NCBI RefSeq assembly: GCF_047948215.1
Contig: NC_134455.1
Coordinates: 165,522,575 to 165,586,574, forward strand
DNA from: Lycorma delicatula
Lineage: Eukaryota; Arthropoda; Insecta; Hemiptera; Fulgoridae
Length of the DNA stretch: 64,000 nt
Direction: 5' to 3'
Below, in pieces: positions 42,201-54,200 of this stretch (positions within the stretch are counted from its first letter, which is position 1; each line of letters opens with the position of its first letter). The translations under genes and the position numbers were made by a program. Below the pieces are notes generated by a model. It saw nothing but the letters and a program-made list of their open reading frames with translations. It was not told where the DNA came from and did no database searches.

Positions 42201-45200
42201 TATTCTGTTTTAGAAGATTATTGACAATTTTTTAAAATAATTTGCTAATAAAACAATAAGCATCAACTGCATAAGGTATTGGACCTATTAATGTCGATTA
42301 TACATACCAAACTGGAAGTATGCTAAGTTACCTACGATTGGCCCCCATTAATGTTTCATTTCGTTTAGATTACTTAAAAGACAAATCAATAAAAAAATTG
42401 AAGGGAATTCAAGAAAATTTTCAGTGATACTATTTTTTCATTAGTCACCTCCCTATTTTTATAAAATATGTATAAAAATATTTTGCAGTTTAAAAATACA
42501 CGTATAAAAATTTTATAATTTTTGTAACAAAAAAAAAAAATTATTTTTCTATTAAGATAATAATGAATTCTTTATTAATCACAATTAAAAAAAAAACTGT
42601 GTACGGTTTTATTCAAGACAAGAGAAGGAATTGTGTTTCAGACTATACAACATAATAAGGGTTAAGATTTTTGTCTCTCCGTAACACTCGAGACTAAGGG
42701 GGGAAGGTCAGACACAAGTAGAAAGGCGATACGCTTCAGCGATTTGATGGCAGTGAAGTTTGTGAGGGTTGGACAACAGACAAGGGGGAATTCGAGTAGA
42801 TGACTAAGGAGGTGGGCTCGTAAAGAATGCCATCCGTCTCGCTGCTAAAACTACGTCGAAACGACGGATATATATATATATATATATATGACGAAAGAAA
42901 AACAATAATACATTCAACAACACTTTTTTTCTAGAGCGCAAAATCTCATCTGCAAAAATAAAAATAAAATTCAATTTAAGTTATATTTAAAATTTCTTAG
43001 TTTATTCGGTATGTAAAAAGAGAAAGAAAAATTACATGAAAAAAATTTTCAAATAAGAATTAATAAATAAAAAACACATCGTTAATTTTGATATTCAGCT
43101 TTTATGAAGTCCTTTCTCTTGGAAGGACAAGAAAATCGTCTTAACATTGACAAATACATGGTTGTTGTAGATTATGCGACAACACTGTGTATAAACAAAA
43201 AATAAAAAAAATATTTCGGCGATCTCAAAAATACAACATATATTTATAGAAATTTTTTAAGTGAAAGGAGCGACATATTTTAATCAACCCCTCGAAAACA
43301 AGCCAAAGTAATACCTGTAACTAAAAACAACAATTCTAAATCTGAACATTAAGTTACAAAACTGAATTTTGTAAAGGAAAGACCAAATTCAGCAATAAAT
43401 AGCCATCCAATGTGCCATAATTTTTTTTTTTTGGTATCGCTATATAAGCTTGAAGCTTGTGCGTGGGATATAGAAATGGAATTATGTTGAACATGAAAAA
43501 TGACAAATCTGACCGGGATTCGAACCCGGGACCTCTGGATGAAAGGCCGAGATTTTGATAACTTAGATTGACCTCGTCCGAAATTTTTTAAAACTTCAGT
43601 ATTTTGTTTATTGCTTAGCAACCTTTATAAACAGAAATAATAAATAAATAAAATCTACTTAATGCAACCAGTACCAAATTATTTTTTAAATTAATATTTA
43701 AAAGCGACTTTGTTATGCAACTTAATGCAATCTAAGATCTCAGAAGACATAAGTTCGACGAACTACCGAGCATTCGCTTGCAAAAAAAATACTTAAAAAT
43801 ACAGTAGAGGTAAAATAAACAAGAATAAAAATCTTGACTCCTTTTTTTAAAATTCGATCCGGAGATTATGATCAGTAATATTTATCGAAGTTGTACAAAA
43901 GATTGTATTTAAACAACTGTTCAACTGAATGCCAACATCTAGTTGACATTGCAAAAAAGGAGGCTATAATTGTTGCATAATATTCCCGACTTCGCCCTTG
44001 ACAGATTTTACATATTCGCCGGTAAGGGTTTTTCAATGATATTAATGATTTTTATTATTACTTAAAATCGATCAAACCAATTATAAAACAGGAAATGGAA
44101 AACGATTTTAGAAATTATATTATTTTAAATAAATTTAATAAACTACTTTAGAAACAGATTTCTACAAAATACTTCTAAACTTTTCTCCAAATTTCAATAG
44201 GTGATAAGAGAGCGCTGAATGTAGCAATGTTTACCTCATGTAATTTTTGTTTCGGTCTTGGCTTCAAAATATGGGGGGGGGGGAAATATTTTTGCGAAAA
44301 ATGTAATTACTGGTACCTCATTAACAACAAAATGAAACTTAATCTTGAGTTTTTTTGCCGTCATAGTATAAAAGAATACAACTGTTCTTTAGGGATAATC
44401 GAGAGCTATTACCTTGAACATATCGTTTTATTTTTTTTTTCTGGATGATTGTGGAACCTCAGCCGAGATAAAATAAATCGACATTTGTTTAATAATGTTT
44501 TATTTCGTCTGAAGGAGCTTAAGATTTTTTAATGCAATTATAAGTCATTAGCAGACACAGTGGCCTAATGTAGTTTTTAATGGTTAAACTGATTTATAAG
44601 TATTAAGCGAAACATAAAAAACAATATTTGGCAGCCGCTCCGAATCAGAGCCAAAAAACAATTAAGCTGATTGTATTTTCACCCCTAAGTCCGATCGACT
44701 TACAATTTCAGTTCTTTACACAATTCGTAAAGTAATACCACCGAACCGAATTTCAAGTACTTACGATGGCGCCGCCCAAAAACTGCTGAAATTTTAAAAT
44801 GATTGTAAATAACCTAATCCTTGTCTGAGAAGTTAAAAATTTAATGGCATTAATAATCCATGTATAGAAATATTTGAGCCAAACTTCAAGCTTTAATGTT
44901 CAATAGTCCCGAGATGGCTCTATAGCTTTTGCAACTATAGAGACCGTCGTTTTATATATATAATTTTTTTTCCATTTAATTATTGTATTATGAAAAAAAT
45001 AAATAAATAGAAATCACACATAATTTACTCATCAAATTAAGTAACTTTAATTCCATGTCGTTAATGGAATGGTTTTAAATCCAGTTTCTTATCGTACGAG
45101 ATAAAATACAGGATCATTATTACTAAAGGTCAAATCTCACTTCTGTCGCGATGAGGTAAGTAACCTGTCTTTTGTTATGTATATCTCTAAATGTGTACTT

Positions 45201-48200
45201 CTTGGTTCAGCAGTACTTTATAATTGGTATTTTATGATTTATTAAAACGATTTATCAAATAATTTTAGGTATTAATGATTTAACAAATTTTTTTCTGCGA
45301 TTTGAATTTGTGATTTACAAAAAATACGTACAAATATACAACTTAAATTTCAAGATTTTATAACTAATTCTCTAACTATTTTAAGCTGATTTATTTCACA
45401 CGCATACTGTTAATCTGGGATTTTGTACTGATAATAAATAACCAAAAACTTAATTCTACTTTCATTAATGCGGCTCACTTACGGTAACAATATTCCTGGA
45501 ATAACTAAGATTTTATTAAAAACATAATTATTTTTTTAAATTATAATTAATTTTAGGCGGTTTATGACTTTATATTATCTTTAATATCATTAGTAATTCC
45601 TTATCCGTTACCAGTTCGCTAGCCAGTTAAAACACAGGCGGTTCTACCTCACCATCGACTACATATTTTGAGGGTAACTGTTAAAACCCAAATACAAATG
45701 TGCGTGATGTGCGTGTGAAAGTTTTCATAATGTAAGATAAAAAAAGTTTGAAATTTAAGCAATTCAAGAAAAGATATCCCATTATATAGCACACAAGAGA
45801 TAATGAATACAAAAAACGAGCATGCACAAATTAAATAATGCAGCATGCTTCTTTTCGGTTGATGTAATATTCTCTGATGCAACAAAAAATGTAACGAAAC
45901 AATAGACGTATCTTCGTTTAAAATTATTTGATTTGCAATTTAAAATATTCAGAATTGTTTACGGAAAATAAAAGGGAAACGGCCATTAATATTTAATTAA
46001 ATAAAAACGAATCCGATTAACTCTTATTAATTGCTGTATTATTTTTTTAATAACGAAAAGAAATACCGGGAACTCCAACCGCTCAATTTGTCGATAATTA
46101 ACAATATCAGTAATAAATAATTCATGTAAATTAGAGCAATTAAGTAGTTGAAAAAAAATCATCGGCAATTAAACATATTATATAATTATATACTGTATAA
46201 TAATCACCTTTTTCAGTACCAAAAAACAACAAAATTCGACACTTACGTAAAAGTAGCAACGACGTTAGTAGTTGGCCACCCTAAGACGAACGAAGTATCA
46301 GCCGACTTGTTTAGTTCTGTTACTTCATCCAAGGTGCTGTTAGTTAGCCATAACTCGGAGACCCGTACCTTGTCCTTGAGCTTAAAGTTACCACCGGAAC
46401 GCGCCTTAGCCACTAACAACAAGTCGTTAAAGAGGAACAGATGACGTTCTTGGCTCTGGACTCCTGTCGTAAACTGAACGGGGGCCTCCATGAGGAATTG
46501 ACGCTTGTCTGTAGTAGCGGGTCGGGTTGGAGGTGGCGATTCAGGACGTAACGACTTGGCCGATAACGCCCTCTGAAGCCGCGCAGCCGTACCCGACCGC
46601 TTCCTCATCAGCCCCTTCATCTTCTAAAACAAAATTCAATTAAAAAATACAACTCCTTAAAAAAAAAAAATCAATAATTATTTTTCTATTTTTATTTATA
46701 ATAATTAAATTCATATACGTTCTATAAAATAACAAAGGTTAGAAAGGAAAATTCTTTTAAGAAGAAAAAAGTTTCTGAAATACCGGTTTATTATTCGTTT
46801 AAAGTAAAGGTTTGAAACTTGTGTTAAAAATCTTTAAAAACAAAGAAAATAATTTAAAAATATTATTCGATGAAATCGTTTACTACTCGCCGATCACGGT
46901 TAATATATTCTTCAGAAAATCGTTATGCGTTAAACCGCGAAAAACATTACGGTTTAAAAGACTCTTTCAAGAGAAAAAGAAAAAATCAAAATCGGCTAAA
47001 TGTAATAAAATTAGGCGCTAAAAAAAAATATGTAATAAAACTCAGCCTTTCTTTGTTAAATATATAAATATTTATATATAAATATTTATATCACAAAAAG
47101 CAATAATGTAAAAATTTTTTAATGTAAAAAAATAAAATGACATAAAAGTCGATCTACGTAGTTTATAAAATTATATTAAATCGTTCATTTTATATATATA
47201 TATATATAGAGTAATGAATTATAAAAAGCAGACACTTTACAGAATTTAAATTTTATTTGAAATTCTAAGAAAAATATGCAGTTCGATTTACAGATTTAAA
47301 AAGAAAATTTCTCTGATCCAGTCGCATTATTCATAGGTCGACCTAAGATAAAGACAAAGTGCTAATAAATTAAGTTATATGCTGAAAATTTAAAATAAAA
47401 ATTATAAAAGAGGTATACATTATTAGAGTATATAATACTACTATTCAATTTTTCTTCGAGTGCCTAGAATTTTAATTGTGTTCTTAACTGTGAACAATAA
47501 AAATAAAACATTCCTTCAGCGAAAAATCTGCAACCGGCAAATCTGCGGTTAATAAGATAAGACACACACACACATATATATATATAAATGTGTGTGTGTG
47601 TGTGTATTTTGTGTGCGATAAGTTTAAAGTTGTATAAGTCTTGATGCGATTTGTTTCCAAAAACGGCACAGCCGTACTCAAAAGCGATGAGCATCCACTG
47701 TCGAGCTTTGCCGTTTTTCTAGAGACGATAAGGCGCCTAACTCACCGAAATACATGTGATATTCCGCCTGATGATGATATCTTTACTCTCACTATTAAAG
47801 GAACGTGATATATAATGATCATCGTTAATTTCAAAGAAAGCGACTTTGATGATCGTTTCGCTTGCAATTCAGGTCTTAATATGCGTCACGGACGTGGAAC
47901 TACTATGACGACAGATTAAAATGAACGATGATAATTAACTAAATTACTTTCATTCTTGTAGTAATAATGTATTATAAACACACACACACAACATTCTAAC
48001 GATTATAACATAGATTTCCGCCGAAAAAGCGAAGCAATTATTTTAAGTTAATAGGCGATATAAACACAGATTCATTTTACGAATGATTTTAATTAAAACA
48101 TAACTAATGTAAAACTTCTATCGAAAATAGCTTATTAGCTGATCAATTGGTTATGCGTACTAATTACAGTCTGACTAATTTATAGAAGTAGTTATTCAAG

Positions 48201-51200
48201 ATATTTTATGATTGACTCTCATATTACAGTTTTACGTGTTTACATTTTATCATCTTTTTGAACTGTAATTTTTTTCATCTGATGAATAGGATGATAAAAC
48301 ACTAAATAAATATTAAGTACACTTATAAATTTATTCCTTTATAATCTGCTCTTTGGCCTTTCGATTTTCCATTTCTCATAGGAGAATCAGAAATGGATGC
48401 AAGCGAAAAAATGAAGGCCATCAAAACTCCAGGTTTTAAAATCATAAAATTGTAAATAAATATGAAAAAGATAAAATAAAATGAAATGAGTATGTAAGTA
48501 TTTCGAAAAGTAAAAACATTTTATGGATTATAACAAATATAAAATGCACATTAAAATGCAGCATTTACCTCCCCTCTCCTATACTGTGTTTCCTGTACCA
48601 CTCATTTACTAAATAAATGCTAATACTAGTATTATTACAACGCAGTAATAATAAGTCCACTTACAAACTGAATAATAAAAACACAAACAATTTCGGAAAA
48701 CGTATATTTATAAAATAAAAGTATATTTTATTTTCAAAATTTATATGCATTTGAAGCAATTTAAAGTAAATAAACAGCAGTGTATTCTGTAATATATAAA
48801 TTCTATCAAAACAAAGACTTCTAGGTTATATATTATCTGCACTAGAAATGATAAAATCTGAGGACGGTTTACTATTTATATTCCGAACATTCTTCTAATT
48901 TACATTACAGCATTTTACTGGATTTATTGCGCATTAAACCTAATTTGTAGTTTACGATATTTTATTGATACGGAGAAAGAGTGGAAGTAAAATTTAAAAC
49001 ATGTTAAGATATAATAAATATTGGAAAGGCGTTTTATTTATTTTTTAATATGCAAGTTAACTAAAAATATTTCAACGACAATGTATTTTCCCAAGGTGAT
49101 CGCAGCATGGTACACGTCACTCACCCAGAAAATAATCCTATTACTAATTCACGTTTCTTAATTTTGTAAGACGAAAAACTATAAACTCATTACACGGTTT
49201 ATACATAAATTTCCATACACAGGAAAATAGTGATGAAGCAATTTTTTACGTTAATGGAGATTAATCTGCAAAACCTACGTCAGTGGAATAATGGTACCCC
49301 CACTGGATGGTTCTGACGAGGAAAATTTGTCGATAGAGTGACGGTGGTGTGGGCCGGTATATGGAGTGTTAGAATAAATTGTACCATTTTCCCGTTAATG
49401 AAAATCTTAATGCCGACAAATAATATTTAATTTTCTACGTATGGAAACTTAGGGGACGCCCTGAAATGAAAATTCAATTTTACGCAACAATTAAAACTAT
49501 ATGACGAAGCGTACTTCTACAACGACGTAGATTGTAAAACCACAATGTTGATGAGCTAGTAATAGCTTTCATTGGCCAAAATTAAACATTAAACATCATT
49601 AATTATATAGAGCGAATCGACTTAAGTAAATAATAATTTCTGGATGACAAAGAAAAAACTTACAAACATTTAAATCAAGTTAAAAAAATTGCTTTATTTC
49701 GTTCACGTTCTTAGAATGAAAAATTCATTTTTTTGAGATCTGATAAAAACAAGAAAAAAAAACGCTTTTAAAGTAAGTAATTTTTCACAAACAACCCATA
49801 TTATTTCTCGATGTAACGGGTAAGTTTTCGCGAATTTTCCTGGGTACAATAATTATTAGGCGTGAAGAATGAAAGTTTTAGAGTAATGAGGAGATCGAGA
49901 CGACCGATGATATAAAAAATATACTTAGACTATGTTGTACTCACCGATGTACTCGATGTACGAACTGAAATCTATACAAAAAAAAAAAAATTAAATGTAA
50001 TCAATATTTTGTCGATATACAATAAAACTTGTATAGATAGAGAGATTTACGTAAGACCTCCGTAAATAATTTTTCTACTATCACCGTAAGTATATTAATT
50101 AGAAATTCAAACATGGATGTGCGCGTGTGAATATAAGAATAAAATTTTAGTTATGACTGCGATAGATAACTGTGAATTTAGAGGAGGGAATCATGAGTTT
50201 CACTTAAGAAATAAGGAACAGTACAAGACGCCAAACCTAAAAACGAAAATGAGTTTTTAGGTATCGTTCTACCACTTTAATCCCAGGGATAGAAGCTAAA
50301 CTATTACGACCGACCTTCTATATAACTGTCAAATACGATAAAATAATCTAACAAATAAAAAAATAATATTTCAAGTTTTATTTCAGAATGTATTAAGAAG
50401 ATTTAATAAACATAAAAATACACGTAGTGTCTGGGATTAAGAGTAATAAATAAAATGTAAATTTCTAAAATTAACTGACCGGAAATATAACGAGAAAAGA
50501 AAAAATTAAATTAATTTCACTTACATTTATAATAATTATATTTATGAAAACTTTACGTACTTTTTTATGGTTAAATTTTATACTTAAATAGTACAACAAA
50601 TAATTTATACAATAGTTTAATAGTAAATAAGAATAAATCTACTCTTTTTTTCTAATTTATTTTTTATTTATAATGATATTATAAATAAATGATTAAATAA
50701 TTAATAAATAAATAACTATTAATAATTATTTTGTTATAATAGAGTGATTAAGTGTACACTATACAGTCTGTTAGCATTAGCTAATCCTTTGAACAAAGTA
50801 TTAATCGAATGTAAGCTGACTATTCCAATAAATAAAAATAAAAAATAGTTTTAGCAAATCACAGCTCAGGCACATAGAGAGCAAGTATGTGCGCAGAATG
50901 TACGGAGGGATGTGTATGTTAATACTGAAATGTATATATGTATTAATAAATATATTTTGCGTTTAGTTTTACTTCAATAGATACGGTAATCAAGAAAAAA
51001 GAGAAGTTTGATCTTACCATAGTGAGAACATCCTTGTCATAAAGGTGCAATGCGTCGTTAGGAAAGAGATCCTGGATTCTTTCCAAGTCGCTCTCCTCTT
51101 GACCACGCTTTACCGCCTGTAATCAGAAAAGCTTACATGTTACAAGTATTTATAGATTCATTTTCACTTTATATCAGTTTTACAAAGGCATTTAATAATT

Positions 51201-54200
51201 CTTCGCTTTACATCTGTCGTCGGCTTTTATGAAAATGCAATCGAACCGATCGATTAAATAAAAGATCTTTTCTGATAAAAGCAAATGTACAATCTGAACA
51301 TGGAAAACTTCTCCGAAATAACATAAGAAAGAACAACTAAGTCCTGTAACTTAAAACGGACCCGCATGTTTAGTGCTATGTCCATAACTAATAAATTAAA
51401 ACCAGATTCGCCCATTTATTCAAATAATTCCAATTGCCGTTTTATAAATTAAAAAAAAAAAATCACGATAATAGATTATAGACCTATTTTAGACTCGCCT
51501 CAATCGAAAATAAAAAAATGAACGTACGATTTAAATGGAGTTATCTTATTTTAATACGATTTATTATTTCACAATTCCTTAATATATTTATATTAATAAT
51601 TCACAATTCCTTAATATATTTATATTAATAATTCACAATTCCTTAAAAATATTTATTATAAAATATATTTTTGTAAAATTAAATATTTAAAAAAAATTTA
51701 TTTCACCTAAAACAAATTCGTTTTAGGCATTTTTTTTATCTTAAGAAAACGTTATCACAAAACCGAATTATCCGTATAAAGTAAAACTACAAGATACAAG
51801 GAAAGCTATGTTTATATGGAGATGGAGATGATCGCTCATAGGTGTATGTAGAGATGTAAACACAGAATACATTAAATCTGACGTTAAGAAAGTATTAAAT
51901 GTACTGGGGTAGCGGTTTTCAGAACATAATCCTTGACAGGGTGAAAAACCAACCACCAGACGTATAGATACCGCTCGGCATAGACCAAATTTCAATCCTG
52001 TCAAGGATACGAGGGGATCAAATGAAGTGAAATATTTAAAAGTTGTTACATAATACAAGTTATTATAAGACCAAAAAAATAAACTCTTTTTATATCTGAT
52101 GATATACTGTAAAGAAAGATGACATTTGATGAAGTAACCGCAAACCACAGAAAAAATCCCTAAAAAAATAATTAGGCGGGGAATCAAAAGTCTATTCAAT
52201 AACTTTTTTCAACGAAATTTCAATAAATATTATATTTTTTGAAATGCTAAGATAAGGAAATGGAAATTATATGATGGTAGAATGAATTAACTGCATAATT
52301 TTTTTACCCAATCTTTTATCTTTCTATACATATACTTCAACAAGTCTTGTAAGGAGCTCAATAAGACGAGTATAAAAAACCACATGTACACACAAAATTT
52401 TATATATATAGATATTTAGTGAATTAAACTAACACCTATGAGGAACTAAGTCTATTGTTATCAGCACATAATGGTAGATTTTTTGTTTGGCATTACATGC
52501 TTGGTGCAAGAATGATTCTATATATTTGACGCCTGAAGTCTGTGACTGTTTCATATTAAATTCCGCCGATCTACGTGGGGGAGTGGTAGCCTTTCACTCG
52601 GAGGTCCTGGGTTCAAATCCCCGTCGGCATGGAGTTTTTCACACGCTGTAAAATTCCATTTCCATATCCCACGCACAAGCTTCAAGGTTAAGTGGCGATT
52701 TCAAGAAAAAAGAAGATGAAAGTTAATTACTTTCACAGGCAGATGGAATTTCTTGTTCATTTTTGTACCTAGCTGTCGTTTTGTAGCCAATGAAAAAACC
52801 TCCAGGAATTTGTAATTTTTACTTTCCCGGCATCATAGCTCTAGAACTATACTCCAAGAAGGAAAGTATGATAATCAGTCAAAAAACTGAGGTACGGGTT
52901 TTTTTGCACTTCTCGTTTTATCGGCCAGGGATCCCAAAAAACAAAACAAAAGGGAGTAAAGTAATGTAATGTTCATACATACGTGTGTTGGCGTGTTGAA
53001 GCTTGGCTTAATACCTCTTGACTGGATAAACCGATTTTGATGAAATTTTGTACACAGACTCGTGTATATGGGGCAATTTGTTGGTAAACTTCTGCGGTCA
53101 ATATTTTCTGAGGGTGAAGTAGATATTTTTTTTGCAGTAAATTTTCTCAAAACTTTGTTAGCAAAACACCATTTTACATCAGCCCAGTACATGCGTGCAT
53201 GCTTATCTTACAATTTTTTAAATAATTTTACACTTTAAAATACGCCAAATACCACAATAATAAATTCTGTGTAAAAAAAATCTAAGTACGGGACTTATTC
53301 TAATCAAACATTAACAAATTACAGTAAGATCAAAACAAACACGCGAAGAAAATACCAAATAAATTATGAAAATAGTACGTATACAGCTCGTTCATTTTTA
53401 TAGATCGATCTACTTTAAATAACACACAGACTGTTCAAGAACTTTTTCTTACGATTTCCAATAATTTTCAATAGCATAGTTTATCTTAGGAAGTTGAATA
53501 GAATAAATATTTTAAAACGATAGCAATTTCAAACAGGTATACTACAGTTTAAAAATGAACAACAGAAAATACATTTCAAGGTCTTAAATTTGGCCAAACA
53601 AACAAGAAAATTAATGTCACTCTTTCTTTTAATTCAATTAAGATGCATTTCCGACCCAAATATAATACCAATAAAAGACCTATTGAAAAGTGTATCTCCT
53701 TAAATAATATTTGTTTTAAATTAATTGCTTGTGACGACTTGTGGTTTCTATAACTGTTACACATTAACTTCTAGCGGTTCAAACAGTTCAAAAACAGATT
53801 TTCAGTAACAGAATTGCTTTAACGTATAAAATAACGTATAAGTTATGTATAACAATAACCACACAAAAATTATTAAGGTTCCTTCATAAAATATTTAAAA
53901 ACTATCTGAACAAAATTACAAACTTAAACTTCTGTTAATTTACGAAAATAAATACGGCAACAAAAGTTAAGCAGTTTATATTTATTTGTTAATGAATTTG
54001 AGGTCTAAATTACTGCGATCATTAATTTCACTTGATCTTGTTCTTAAATGAACTTCTTAAAGGTTTTTTTCCATCTAGCAGATTTATCATCGAAGCAATA
54101 ATAAAGCATACAAATGTTTTACATGCCGATAATTCTAAAATTGAACGAGCGATTTTTCAATGAAAATGATCGTTTTTACCCTAAAAATTAGTTCAAAAAG

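Larger units (their letters stand above)
29340..46246 (-). other. 16.9-kb intron inside the PH domain
   Basis: GTAAGT donor at 46246 and TTAG acceptor at 29341-29340. Stretches with no assigned feature inside it are A/T-rich and show nothing more: 29,753-32,313 apart from a less A+T-rich patch near 30,350-30,560, 32,530-33,269, 33,601-34,930, 35,116-36,370, 36,692-38,999, 40,151-42,639, 42,890-43,434, 43,561-44,619 and 44,961-46,246. Assigned contents are listed separately. It is by far the largest intron of the visible gene and the natural place for alternative promoters. Confidence 0.75.

Noticed and set aside
43500..43560. Possible tRNA gene because of a perfect B-box (GGTTCGAATCC)
   Set aside because: No acceptor or anticodon stem forms, and the downstream body matches the SINE at 52,565-52,710.
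51768..52199. A 143-codon minus-strand frame
   Set aside because: Unrecognised, unspliced, with A/T-rich composition; the middle includes a repeat-like inverted pair.
52565..52633. Possible tRNA gene with an acceptor-like GCCGAT/GTCGGC pairing
   Set aside because: The T stem is mismatched, and the sequence continues into a SINE body shared with another copy.
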